From Microbacterium lushaniae (GTDB taxonomy: Bacteria > Actinomycetota > Actinomycetes > Actinomycetales > Microbacteriaceae), in NCBI RefSeq assembly GCF_008727775.1, contig NZ_CP044232.1, positions 2,108,001 to 2,172,000 of the forward strand: a DNA stretch of 64,000 nucleotides. Reading direction: 5' to 3'. This document shows, piece after piece, positions 17,355 to 25,204 of this stretch (position 1 is its first letter; every line of letters begins with the position of its first letter). The position numbers and the translations under genes are program-made. The notes under the pieces are model-generated. The model had not been told where the DNA came from, did no database searches, and saw only the letters and a program-made list of their open reading frames with translations.

Positions 17355-17462
17355 ACGCCGAAAGTCTCTCCCCGCGACGCGTGTCGCGGCGCGTACCCGG
17401 GGCCCGGGGAGGGGCCCGTGATGACGGATGCGCACTGTCGGGATACTCCCTCTCGCGGCGAC
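17355..17462 (-). promoter_or_regulatory. Probable yybP-ykoY (Mn2+) riboswitch before terC
   Basis: On the minus strand the leader carries in order AGAGGGAGTATCCC, CCGTCATCACGG, a GC-rich hairpin, and GAGAGACTTTCGGC, ending about 32 nt before terC. These match the known layout of the yybP-ykoY aptamer: a GGGAGUA start, a CGUCAU-containing loop, and a closing AGAC(C/U)UUU strand. GCCG-AGAG can pair with CTTTCGGC as stem P1. The family senses Mn2+ and is known upstream of TerC-family genes. Boundaries are approximate. Confidence 0.7.
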
Positions 17463-17582
17463 GAGTCTACCGCGAGGACAGTACGCCGAACCCCGATACA
17501 AGACGATTACCGCCCGCCGGACACTCTCTCATTGAGAGACAATGAGCCGGCGGCGCGGGGGCGCCACCGGGGACGGGACGAC

Positions 17583-18140
17583 ATGACGCACGAGCAGGTG
17601 GACGACGCGACGCTGGTGGCGCAGGCCGCGGGCGGATCGGAGTTCGCCTTCCGGGCGCTGTACCGGGCGTACGCGCGACCGGTGTACTGGATCGCGCATC
17701 GCCTGCTCGAGAACGCCCCCGACGCGGAGGACGTCACGCAGGAGACCTTCGTCCTGGCGTGGCAGAAGATCCCTCGCCTGCAGCTGCAGGGCGCGTCGCT
17801 CCTGCCGTGGCTGGCGACGATCTGCCGGCTGCAGGCGGCGAACCGACTGCGCGCCCGTCGGCGTGACCGGAACCGGTCGACCGAGCTGGATGACAGCATC
17901 CCCGACGCCGTCGACGTCGAGAAGCAGGTGATCGACGGTGTGACGGTGGCCGCGATCCTGCGCGAAGTCGAAGGCCTCAGCGACCTGGACCGCGAGATCT
18001 TCCGGCTGTGCGCCGCCGAGGGCTATGCCTATCAGGCCGCCGCCGAAGCGCTCGGCGTGGCCCACGGCGTCGTGCGCAATCGTCTCTCCCGCATCCGCAC
18101 ACGCGTGCGCGGTGCCGTGACCGAGACGGAGAACTCATGA
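17583..18140 (+). CDS. ECF-type RNA polymerase sigma factor, 185 aa
   Basis: Alternative sigma factor. Region 2 covers about residues 21-63, with DAEDVTQETFVLAWQ binding core polymerase and the -10. Region 4 covers about 120-178, with a helix-turn-helix that includes AYQAAAEALGVAHGVVRNRL. The ATG at 17583 follows GGGACGG; the frame is open further upstream but without family similarity. The stop overlaps the DUF4349 gene by ATGA, so the partner protein is made in step and may regulate it. Confidence 0.92.
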   Translation: MTHEQVDDATLVAQAAGGSEFAFRALYRAYARPVYWIAHRLLENAPDAEDVTQETFVLAWQKIPRLQLQGASLLPWLATICRLQAANRLRARRRDRNRSTELDDSIPDAVDVEKQVIDGVTVAAILREVEGLSDLDREIFRLCAAEGYAYQAAAEALGVAHGVVRNRLSRIRTRVRGAVTETENS

Positions 18141-19228
18141 ACACGCACATCGGCCCTTCGGCGCTGCCCGAACTCAGCGACGAGCGCCTCACGGCCATCG
18201 AGCGCGACGTGTTCGCACGCATCGCCGACGACCGTCGCCGGCAGCAGCGACGGCGCACCCTCGGGTGGTCGGTCGGGGCGGCCGCGGCCGCCATCGTCGT
18301 GGTCGCGGCGGTGATCGCCCCCGGCGTCCTGTCGTCGCTGCCGGGCGGGGGAGACAGTTACGCCGTGGCGCCCGCGACCGACTCCGGTGCTGCCGTCGTC
18401 CCGGAAGCGGGAGCGGACCGGGAGCCGGCGCAGGCCGAGGCCGCCGCCCAGAGCCCGCGAGCGGTGATCTCCACCGCATCCGCGACGATCGTGGTCGACG
18501 ACGTCGCGGACGCGGCGCAGCGGATCGCGGAAGACGCGCAGGCGCGCGGCGGGTACGTCGAATCGCTCAGCATCAACGCCGCCGACGCGATCCCCGGCGA
18601 CACCCCGGTCGAGAGCGTCCCCTTCGGCGCGGATCAGGTGCTCATCGAGCCGGTTCCCGGGCCGGTCTCGGGCGCGGGCTGGATCAGGGTGCGCGTCCCC
18701 GACGACGACCTGGATGCGGCCATCGCCGCACTCGCGGACGTGGGCGAGGTCACCTCCTCCACGGTGTCGCGGGAGGACGTCACCGATCAGGCGATCGATC
18801 TGCGTGCGCGCGTGGCCGCGGGCGAAGCATCCGTCGCCCGCCTCACGGAACTGCTGGCCCAGGCTGCCGACGTGGCGGATCTGATCGCCGCCGAGACCGC
18901 CCTCGCCGAGCGGCAGGCGGCGCTGGAGTCCGACCGTCAGCAGCTCGCGTGGCTCGAGGGCCAGGTGGACCTCTCCACCCTCACGGTGCAGCTCACGCCG
19001 CGTTCGACGCCGGTGGAGGCCGATCCGGCCGGATTCGCCGACGGTGTGGCGGCGGGATGGAACGGGCTGGTCGCCACCGTCAACGGCATCGTGATCGCCG
19101 TCGGGTTCCTGCTCCCGTGGCTCGGCGTGGCGGCGGTGGCCGGGGCGGTCGTGTGGGGCATCGTCCGCCTCATCCGCCGCGCGCGCCGTGCCCGCCGCTC
19201 CCCGCCCGACGCTCCCCCGGCCTCCTGA
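18137..19228 (+). CDS. DUF4349 membrane protein, possible anti-sigma partner, 363 aa
   Basis: Bitopic or hairpin membrane protein. The N-terminus (about 1-40) is cytoplasmic and Arg-rich, and its LSDERLTAIERDVFARI resembles the start of anti-sigma factors. A transmembrane helix spans about 42-65, then comes an Ala/Pro-rich linker and the DUF4349 domain. That domain includes a predicted coiled coil (about 225-290, heptad-like RLTELLAQAADVADLIAAETALAERQ in part). A second membrane helix near 315-345 precedes a basic tail. It overlaps the sigma gene by 4 nt, which suggests that it senses an envelope signal and controls that sigma factor; this is inference. Confidence 0.8.
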   Translation: MNTHIGPSALPELSDERLTAIERDVFARIADDRRRQQRRRTLGWSVGAAAAAIVVVAAVIAPGVLSSLPGGGDSYAVAPATDSGAAVVPEAGADREPAQAEAAAQSPRAVISTASATIVVDDVADAAQRIAEDAQARGGYVESLSINAADAIPGDTPVESVPFGADQVLIEPVPGPVSGAGWIRVRVPDDDLDAAIAALADVGEVTSSTVSREDVTDQAIDLRARVAAGEASVARLTELLAQAADVADLIAAETALAERQAALESDRQQLAWLEGQVDLSTLTVQLTPRSTPVEADPAGFADGVAAGWNGLVATVNGIVIAVGFLLPWLGVAAVAGAVVWGIVRLIRRARRARRSPPDAPPAS

Positions 19229-19242
19229 GCCGCCGCCGCGCC

Positions 19243-19318
19243 GTTCAAAACTCAGGAGACACGCCGACCCGGACCCCGGAACGGCCGTCGCCGGGCCCGA
19301 TCTTCCTGAATTCTGGAC
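19243..19318. terminator. Imperfect inverted repeat between convergent genes
   Basis: TCAGGA (19252-19257) faces TCCTGA (19304-19309), with AT-rich flanks TTCAAAACTC and AATTCTGGA. Inside, CCCGG (19268-19272) can pair with CCGGG (19291-19295). It lies between two convergent genes and probably acts as a bidirectional terminator. Pairing is imperfect. Confidence 0.4.
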
Positions 19319-19321
19319 GAG

Positions 19322-19738
19322 TCAGACGACCTGGCGGCCGCACATGCCGCACTCGCCGGTGGCGGAGACCTCGACGAAGCAGTCCGGGCACATCGCGCGG
19401 ACCGTGTCGGTGTCGACCGTGCGACGCACGGGCGTCTCCCGGCGGGGAGCCTTCGGCGCCGCCGCTCGGGGAGCCCGGGCGGCGCGTGCGGCCGGCGCGG
19501 GCGCAGCAGCGGGAGCGGGAGCGGCGGGCGTGTGCGCCGCGCAGTAGAAGCGCACGAATCCGGCATGGTGGTTGGGATGGCGATGCTTGACCGCCCACAG
19601 CTCGGTACGCGGGAGCGGCTCGCCGCTCGCACCGCACGCGAAGCACCGTGTCAGCTCCCCGGGTGCGGCTTCTGCCGCCGGGGTCGGGACGTCGAAGGGG
19701 ATCGCGTCCCGCCAATCGGATGACTGCACAACCCGCAT
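19322..19738 (-). CDS. Double zinc-ribbon hypothetical protein, 138 aa
   Basis: Unknown function. The N-terminal half holds C32xxC35 and C66xxH69, a likely zinc site. The C-terminus holds C117xxC120 and C130xxC133, a second zinc ribbon. A long Ala/Pro-rich low-complexity linker joins them (about residues 70-95). The ATG at 19736-19738 has GGAGGAG 5-6 nt upstream. A TAGCGT -10-like hexamer further upstream would give a leader of about 20-25 nt. It is the last gene of a minus-strand set with a nitronate-monooxygenase-like gene. Confidence 0.7.
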   Translation of the reverse strand: MRVVQSSDWRDAIPFDVPTPAAEAAPGELTRCFACGASGEPLPRTELWAVKHRHPNHHAGFVRFYCAAHTPAAPAPAAAPAPAARAARAPRAAAPKAPRRETPVRRTVDTDTVRAMCPDCFVEVSATGECGMCGRQVV

Positions 19739-19808
19739 GGCGTCTCCTCCCACTCGACCTTCCACGCTACGCGACTCGGCGGCCTCCCGCCGCCACCGGC
19801 ACCCGGCC

Positions 19809-20864
19809 TCAGCTGCGGGCCGGCACTCCCGCCAGCAGTTCGTCGAAGACCCGGCGGGCGTCGTCCTCGCGGGCGAGTGGCGCCGCCTGCCCCGCCCACA
19901 GCGACAGCAGGTCGCCACGATCCTGCTGTGCGGCCGCGGCCCGGAAGCCGCCGGTGAGCCAGTTCTGCAGCGGGAACGGGGCGATCGCCCCGGCCGCCTC
20001 GATCTCCTCGACCGCGTGATTGGGGATCCCCCGCGCCAGGCGCCCGCTCATCGCCCGCGTGAGCACCGTCCCATCGGCGGAGGCCGACCGGATGCTGCGG
20101 CGGTGCGACTCGGATGCGGCGGACTGACGCGTGCTCAGGAACGCCGTGCCCACCTGCACCCCGGCGGCGCCGAGGGCGGATGCCGCGGCCACACCGCGAC
20201 GATCCGCGATGCCGCCCGCGGCGATCACCGGCACCGCGACCGCGTCCACGACCTGGGGCACCAGTGCCATCGAGCCGACGAGCGACTGCTCGGCTCCGCG
20301 CAGGAACGACACGCGGTGCCCGGCGGCTTCGAACCCGGTGGCCACCACCGCATCCACTCCCCCGCCTTCCAGAGCGACGGCCTCGGCGACCGTCGTCGCG
20401 GTCCCCACCACCGCGATACCGCGGGCGTGGGCGCGGGAGACCATGTCGGCCGTCGGCACGCCGTAGACACAGCTGACGGCAGCGGGCGCTGCCTCCACGA
20501 CGGCATCCCACTGCTCCTGGACCGGGGGCAGCAGGGCATCGGGTACCGCGGTGGGAACGGCCGCGCCGACGGCGGCGTACAGGGGCGCCACGGCCCGGGC
20601 GGCACGGTCGAAGCCGGCGGCCGGGGCGCCGGGGTCGGTCTCCAGCGGCAACCATACGTTGAGGGCGAAGGGGCGGTCGGTGGCCGCGCGGATGGCGCGC
20701 GCGGTGTCGGCGATGCGATCCGCCGAGTATCCGTACAAGCCGTAGGAGCCCAGACCGCCCGCCTCGCTCACGACGGCCACGAGTTCCACCGACGACAGGC
20801 CGCCGAATGGCCCCAGCACGATCGGATGCTCGATACCGAGCATGCCCGTGAATGATTGCGCCAC
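19809..20864 (-). CDS. Nitronate monooxygenase / 2-nitropropane dioxygenase-like flavoprotein
   Basis: FMN-dependent TIM-barrel enzyme of the nitronate monooxygenase family, which oxidises nitronates. Seen: IVLGPFGGLSSVEL at the N-terminus, the FMN-binding GGVDAVVATGFEAAGHR, and PVIAAGGIADRRGVAAASALGAAGVQVGT in full family context. 351 aa is normal. The GTG at 20862-20864 has AGGAGGAG 7 nt upstream. The real substrate is unknown. A zinc-ribbon frame lies directly upstream without a stop before this start. Confidence 0.85.
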   Translation of the reverse strand: MAQSFTGMLGIEHPIVLGPFGGLSSVELVAVVSEAGGLGSYGLYGYSADRIADTARAIRAATDRPFALNVWLPLETDPGAPAAGFDRAARAVAPLYAAVGAAVPTAVPDALLPPVQEQWDAVVEAAPAAVSCVYGVPTADMVSRAHARGIAVVGTATTVAEAVALEGGGVDAVVATGFEAAGHRVSFLRGAEQSLVGSMALVPQVVDAVAVPVIAAGGIADRRGVAAASALGAAGVQVGTAFLSTRQSAASESHRRSIRSASADGTVLTRAMSGRLARGIPNHAVEEIEAAGAIAPFPLQNWLTGGFRAAAAQQDRGDLLSLWAGQAAPLAREDDARRVFDELLAGVPARS

Positions 20865-21006
20865 GTCCGTTCTCCTCCTCGCGGGGCGCTCCGCAGCGCC
20901 AGCAGCCGGCGCGCTCCACGACGGCGCCGCAGTGGGGGCACGTGGCGGCCAGCCAGCAGGCGGGATCGCCGCCGGCCGGCGCGTCGCCGCGAGGCTCGAA
21001 GCTCAC
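20865..21006 (-). CDS. Small zinc-ribbon frame, 3' end unresolved
   Basis: From a GTG at 21004-21006 the frame encodes PACWLAATCPHCG, then CWRCGAP, two CxxC knuckles typical of small actinobacterial zinc-ribbon proteins. GACAAT stands 6 nt before the GTG, compatible with a leaderless start. No stop codon occurs before the nitronate-monooxygenase start; the frame stays open out of phase for over 1.2 kb. The coordinates given stop at the neighbour's start codon. It may be a real short gene with a lost stop. Confidence 0.4.
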
Positions 21007-21087
21007 GAGGCCATTGTCCTCGCACACGCCGGTGCTCCGCATCACAGGCCGCGTCGGGGCGCCGTCGTCGAGGAAATACGGCGCGAC

Positions 21088-21115
21088 TTGCCTTTTCCTG
21101 GTTCCGGGCTATGGT
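21088..21115 (+). promoter_or_regulatory. Sigma-70-type promoter, leaderless geometry
   Basis: TTGCCT (21088-21093), a 16-nt spacer and TATGGT (21110-21115). The next ATG begins at 21122, exactly where transcription should start. It is the clearest two-box promoter in the window. Confidence 0.6.
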
Positions 21116-21121
21116 GAGGCC

Positions 21122-21289
21122 ATGCCCCGTTCCTCCTGCATCGGCACCACGGCCCCCGCTTCGCGCGGCGGCTTCGCGGTGCCCGGGACGCGGCTGTCCA
21201 GCGGCCGAGCGGGGATCCTGCCGCCGCGGATGAGCGCCACCGGAGGTGTTCTGCTCTTCCGCACCTCGCACCGCGCCCCGCCGCCCTGA
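21122..21289 (+). CDS. Possible leaderless small ORF, 55 aa
   Basis: No family recognised. The ATG lies at the predicted transcription start of the promoter just upstream. The peptide starts MPRSSCIGTTAPASRGG and is rich in Gly, Ser, Arg and Pro. A 10-bp hairpin with a following TTTC lies 26 bp after its stop and a TraR/DksA-type gene begins 84 bp beyond that, so it could be a regulatory leader peptide. Coding status is uncertain. Confidence 0.35.
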   Translation: MPRSSCIGTTAPASRGGFAVPGTRLSSGRAGILPPRMSATGGVLLFRTSHRAPPP

Positions 21290-21314
21290 GCCTCTCTCCG
21301 GCTCATCCGGCTTC

Positions 21315-21338
21315 GGCGCGTCGCACATGCGGCGCGCC
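21315..21338 (+). terminator. Strong hairpin before traR-like gene
   Basis: GGCGCGTCGC pairs with GCGGCGCGCC (one G-U pair) around the loop ACAT, then TTTCGT. The 10-bp stem sits between the small ORF and the TraR/DksA-type gene and looks like an intrinsic terminator or attenuator, although the T-run is short. Confidence 0.5.
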
Positions 21339-21411
21339 TTTCGTATCTGCGGTGCGGAACGATCCGCCACCGCGCCCTCGGCGCACCCGCCGACCGAACG
21401 AGAAGAGAACC

Positions 21412-21744
21412 ATGCGCACTGAAGACGCCACCTCGGCCCTGCCCGACGCCGACCTCGACCTGACCGCGATCCGTCGCACCCTCGAGAGCCAGCTGGCCGA
21501 GCGTGAGGAGAAGATCCGCGAACTCGCTCCCCACGCCGCCCCTCACATCGACCCCGCCGCCTGGGCGTCGCTGGCCGGCGCCCGCCGCGCCGTCGAGCAG
21601 ATCACCGGCGCTCTGGAGCGGCTGGCCGCCGGGACCTACGGGCGCTGCATCCGCTGCGACGGCGCGATCCTGCCCGCCCGCCTGGAAGTGCTCCCCTCCG
21701 CCGCGACCTGCATCGATTGCCAGAACCGTGCCGAGAACGCCTAG
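21412..21744 (+). CDS. TraR/DksA-type C4 zinc-finger protein, 110 aa
   Basis: Member of the TraR/DksA zinc-finger family, which reach into the RNA polymerase secondary channel. The C4 finger is C79, C82, C100, C103. A helical N-terminal part (about 17-75) forms the coiled coil, with LESQLAEREEKIREL at 24-38. The ATG at 21412 has GAGAAGAGAA upstream. A 17-nt overlap joins it to the next gene. Confidence 0.85.
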   Translation: MRTEDATSALPDADLDLTAIRRTLESQLAEREEKIRELAPHAAPHIDPAAWASLAGARRAVEQITGALERLAAGTYGRCIRCDGAILPARLEVLPSAATCIDCQNRAENA

Positions 21745-22270
21745 CGCGCCGCGACCGGACCCACGCGTCGCCGTCCTCGGCGACCCGCTGCCGTGTCTGC
21801 GCGAGCTGCGGGCCCACCCCGAGGCGGAGAGCTTCGCCGACGTCGCCGAGGTGTGCGGAGGGCACTCCGGCGCGGTGGTGGGAGTGGACGCGACGGCGGC
21901 GCACACGCGGGCGGAGCTGCGTGTGCAGCTGCGCCTGCTCGGCGACCTCGGCGAGGAGCTGTGCCGGCGCCTGCCGCGTCTGGAGCACCTCATCGTCCTC
22001 GTCCACCGGATCGCGCTGGATGCCGAGGAGGTGCGGCGCGAGTGCGACACGGCGGCCCGCCGCATCCACACCCGGCTCGAGCAGGCGGGCGGGCGCTCGG
22101 TCATCGTGACCGCTGTCCTCACCGACGGATGCGACGACTACGCCCGGCTGGCCGAGCGCGTGCTGGCGCGCTCGCGCCAAGCCGAGTCGCTCGACGCGGG
22201 CGTCGCGCTGATGTGGCGCGAGATCGCGCATACGCCGATCGGGATGGTCGCGGCCAACGACTACCTGTGA
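21728..22270 (+). CDS. Hypothetical protein, 180 aa
   Basis: Not recognised. The GTG at 21728-21730 lies inside the 3' end of the TraR-like gene (17-nt overlap), suggesting coupling. The chain alternates short hydrophobic strands (VAVLGD, AVVGVDA, LIVLVHRIAL, SVIVTAVLT) with amphipathic helices, like a Rossmann or degenerate short-chain-dehydrogenase fold, but no nucleotide-binding glycine motif is present. Its coupling to an RNA-polymerase-binding protein is the only clue to function. Confidence 0.6.
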   Translation: MPRTPSAPRPDPRVAVLGDPLPCLRELRAHPEAESFADVAEVCGGHSGAVVGVDATAAHTRAELRVQLRLLGDLGEELCRRLPRLEHLIVLVHRIALDAEEVRRECDTAARRIHTRLEQAGGRSVIVTAVLTDGCDDYARLAERVLARSRQAESLDAGVALMWREIAHTPIGMVAANDYL

Positions 22271-22274
22271 CCCG

Positions 22275-23975
22275 TCAGCGTCCGGCCAGGAGCTTCTCCC
22301 GCACCTCGCGCCGCAGCACCTTGCCGATGAGCGAGCGCGGCAGTTCGTCCACGACGACGAAACGACGCGGCACCTTGTAGGTGGCCAGGTGCGTGCGGCA
22401 GTAGTCCCGCAGCCCCTCCACATCGAACTCGGCGCCGGGCCGCAGGACCACCGCTGCCGCCACGTCTTCGCCGCCGTCGCGGCGCGGGAGTGCGACCACG
22501 GCGGCCTCGGCCACATCCGGGTGCGCCTGCAGAGCGTCCTCGACCTCCGTGGGTGAGACGTTGAAGCCGCCCGTGATGATCAGCTCCTTGATCCGGTCGA
22601 CGATCGTGACGAAGCCGTCGGGCGAGACGGATGCGATGTCGCCCGTGCGCAGCCAGCCGTCGGCCAGAAGCGTGGCGGCGGTCTCTTCGGGCCGCTGCCA
22701 GTAGCCCTGGAAGACCTGCGGGCCGCGCAGAAGCAGCTCCCCGGTCTCGCCGAGCGGACGGTCGACCGTCGGGTCGTCCGGATCGACCACACGGATCTCG
22801 GTGCTGGGGAACGGCACGCCCACGGTCCCTGGGCGCCGAGTCCGGCCCATCGGATTGCCGACGGCCACCGGGGAGCTCTCCGTCATCCCGTACCCCTCGA
22901 CCAGGATCCCTCCGGTGGCCTCCTCCCACCGCTCCACGGTCGCGACGGGGAGACTCATGGCGCCGGAGATGGCGAACCGCACCGTCGAGAGGTCGATCGT
23001 GCCGCGGGATGCAGCCCGGGCGAGGCGGTCGTAGATCGGCGGCACGGCGGGCAGGAACGTCGGCGGGCTCGTGCGAGAGGCCTGCGTGACGAGGTCGAGA
23101 TCGAACGTGGGGAACAGCACGAGCCGGGCGCCCATACTCATCGCGAAGCTCAGGCACAGGGTCATGCCGTAGGCGTGGAAGAGCGGGAGCACCGCGTAGA
23201 AGGTCTCCTCACCGTCGACGAGGCCGGGAACCCATGCCCGCCCCTGCATCGCGTTGGCGCGCAGATTCGCGTGCGTGAGCATGGCGCCCTTGGGCGATCC
23301 GGTCGTGCCGCTGGTGTACTGCAGGAGTGCGGTGTCATCCAGCGCGGGGCGCGGGACGCGGCGCGGCAGCGGCCGGTGGTCGAGGAGCTTCTTCCACGCG
23401 ATCCGGTGCTTGGTCCGCGGGGTCGTGGTCAGGCGCTCGCGCGACTCCCTGGCCTTGCGGATCGGCAGGCGCAGCGCGGCGCGTTTGGCGAGCGGGAGAG
23501 CCTCGGTCATGTCGACACTGACCAGGTGCTCCACGGCGAGGTCGGGCGGGAAACCGGCGACGGTGTCGACGCACTTGTCCCACACGACCGCGAAGCGCGC
23601 GCCGTGATCTTCGAACTGGTGCCGGAGCTCGCGCGCGGTGTACAGCGGGTTGTGCTCGACCACGATGGCCCCCAGACGCAGCGCGGCGAAGAAGGCCACC
23701 ACATGCTGGGGACAGTTCGGCAGGACGAGGGCGACCCGGTCACCCTTGCGAACGCCGAGGCGCCGCATGCCCTCCGCCGCCCGGGCGATCTGCTCGCCCA
23801 GGCTCCGGTAGGTCGTCACCGCGCCGAAGAACTCCAGCGCGGGCCGGCGCCCGAACCGGGCCACGCTCGCGTCGATCATGTCGGTCAGGGTCTGCGAGGG
23901 CTCGGCGATGTCGGCGGGCACGCCTTCGGCGTACGCGTCGAGCCACGGCCGGGAGGCGTAGGGATTGGAGGGCAT
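22275..23975 (-). CDS. Long-chain acyl-CoA ligase (AMP-forming)
   Basis: ANL-superfamily adenylating enzyme that activates a carboxylate, probably a fatty acid, with ATP and CoA. The AMP-binding motif TSGTTGSPKG is at residues 221-230, followed by GYGMTESSP and GWLRTGDIA. The catalytic lysine region is LPRSLIGKVLRRE near the C-terminus. The 566-aa length fits FadD-like ligases. The ATG follows a GGAGAGAAAATG stretch. It is convergent with the preceding plus-strand gene, 4 nt apart. Confidence 0.9.
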   Translation of the reverse strand: MPSNPYASRPWLDAYAEGVPADIAEPSQTLTDMIDASVARFGRRPALEFFGAVTTYRSLGEQIARAAEGMRRLGVRKGDRVALVLPNCPQHVVAFFAALRLGAIVVEHNPLYTARELRHQFEDHGARFAVVWDKCVDTVAGFPPDLAVEHLVSVDMTEALPLAKRAALRLPIRKARESRERLTTTPRTKHRIAWKKLLDHRPLPRRVPRPALDDTALLQYTSGTTGSPKGAMLTHANLRANAMQGRAWVPGLVDGEETFYAVLPLFHAYGMTLCLSFAMSMGARLVLFPTFDLDLVTQASRTSPPTFLPAVPPIYDRLARAASRGTIDLSTVRFAISGAMSLPVATVERWEEATGGILVEGYGMTESSPVAVGNPMGRTRRPGTVGVPFPSTEIRVVDPDDPTVDRPLGETGELLLRGPQVFQGYWQRPEETAATLLADGWLRTGDIASVSPDGFVTIVDRIKELIITGGFNVSPTEVEDALQAHPDVAEAAVVALPRRDGGEDVAAAVVLRPGAEFDVEGLRDYCRTHLATYKVPRRFVVVDELPRSLIGKVLRREVREKLLAGR

Positions 23976-24058
23976 ATCTCATTTTCTCTCCGCCGGAGGC
24001 GACCACGGTGACGGTTGCAGGCGCCGCCGGGGACCGCTATGCCGCGTCGGTCGCCCGC

Positions 24059-24889
24059 TTATGCGACGGGGAGGAAGGGCCGGTGGTGGTACCCCGACGA
24101 ATCGACGATGGCCACCGTCGACTCGGGCACTTCGATGAAAGCCCCGGGCAGGTCGTTGAGCGGCTCGGACACGAGGAGCCGGGCGCGTGGGCCGAACAGC
24201 TTGAGGCGCTCGGCGTCGGGGTACATCGCCTGCAGCGTGGGGACGTCGGCGGAGTGGAACAGCGTCCGGCTCCGCCCCTCCGACGAGTACCGGAACGCCC
24301 ATACCGTGGAACCGTCGGAGACGGCGACAGTGCTCTGCATCGGGAATCGCAGGCCGTGACCGCGTCCGACCTCCTCCACATGGCGGATGGCCGCGCCCAG
24401 CCCGGCGACGGGGTCGTCCTGCAGACCGAACGTGAGGGCGAGGTGGAACAGCACCTCCGAGTCGGTGGTGCCGAGGATGTGCGGGTACAACGACGGATCG
24501 ACGGCGAAGGTCAGGTCGCGCTTGACCTTGTGGAACTGGGCGATGGAGCCGTTGTGCATGAACATCCAGTTCTCGTAGCGGAACGGATGGCAGTTCGTCT
24601 GCTGCACCGGTGCCGACGTGGCCGCCCGCACATGGCTGAAGAACAGGGAACTGCGGATGCTGCGGGTGAGCTCGCGCAGATTCCGGTCGTTCCAGGCGGG
24701 CTCCGTGCTGTGGAACAACGCCGGCTCGCTGCCGTCGTCGGGGTACCAGCCGAATCCGAACCCGTCACCGTTGACGGTTTCGGCACCGAGGGAGGACCGG
24801 AGCGACTGCGCGACGAGCGAGTGCTGTGAATCGAGGACGACGGTCGACGGCCGGAGTGCTTCGCCCGAGTAGGCCAGCCATCGGCACAC
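24059..24889 (-). CDS. Class II glutamine amidotransferase (EgtC/YafJ-like)
   Basis: Ntn-hydrolase with the nucleophile Cys2 exposed after Met removal (MCRWLAYSG). GDGFGFGWYPD is near residues 41-51, FFSHVRAAT near 85-93, and HNGSIAQFHKVK near 112-123, the conserved blocks of the YafJ/EgtC group. EgtC hydrolyses gamma-glutamyl intermediates of ergothioneine synthesis, but no egtA, egtB or egtD is nearby, so I keep the name general. The GTG start is chosen because it puts Cys at position 2. Confidence 0.88.
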   Translation of the reverse strand: MCRWLAYSGEALRPSTVVLDSQHSLVAQSLRSSLGAETVNGDGFGFGWYPDDGSEPALFHSTEPAWNDRNLRELTRSIRSSLFFSHVRAATSAPVQQTNCHPFRYENWMFMHNGSIAQFHKVKRDLTFAVDPSLYPHILGTTDSEVLFHLALTFGLQDDPVAGLGAAIRHVEEVGRGHGLRFPMQSTVAVSDGSTVWAFRYSSEGRSRTLFHSADVPTLQAMYPDAERLKLFGPRARLLVSEPLNDLPGAFIEVPESTVAIVDSSGYHHRPFLPVA

Positions 24890-24980
24890 GTCGCACCGCC
24901 TTCTCGCTGTTCCGGCTCCGTGACGACACGATAAGTGAGCGCCGAACCGGGCGCCAGTGACCGCAGTTGCCGCGGGAAAC

Positions 24981-25016
24981 GGAAAAGCGCCCGTCCGTTC
25001 GGACGAGCGCTTTTCC
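24981..25016. terminator. Terminator after tRNA-Glu
   Basis: GGAAAAGCGC (24981-24990) and GCGCTTTTCC (25007-25016) form a perfect outer stem, and CGTCC/GGACG extends it around the TTCG region. On the minus strand it follows tRNA-Glu by 7 nt. The A/T tracts on both sides would allow bidirectional termination. Confidence 0.8.
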
Positions 25017-25023
25017 GTGTTGG

Positions 25024-25096
25024 TGACCCCAGCGGGATTCGAACCCGCGTTACCGCCGTGAGAGGGCGGCGTACTAGGCCGCTATACGATGGGGCC
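25024..25096 (-). tRNA. tRNA-Glu (anticodon CTC)
   Basis: Minus strand begins GGCCCCATCGTATAGCGG. The anticodon stem CCGCC/GGCGG encloses the loop CTCTCAC with anticodon CTC, and the T-arm is GCGGGTTCGAATCCCGC. The acceptor stem GGCCCCA pairs with TGGGGTC, discriminator A, and the CCA end is encoded at 25021-25023. A terminator follows. Confidence 0.97.
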
Positions 25097-25204
25097 GTCA
25101 GGCAACCGTTCGATTATGCCACGCCCGGAACGGCCCGACCAAATCGGCGCGCCCCGAGGGTGTCGCGGTTGCCGTGGACAGGCCGGCACGGTTGACTCGC
25201 TGGT

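Noticed and set aside
19651..21045. 464-codon frame covering the nitronate-monooxygenase gene out of phase
   Set aside because: Only the first 50-60 codons look protein-like; the rest is shadow of the flavoprotein gene.
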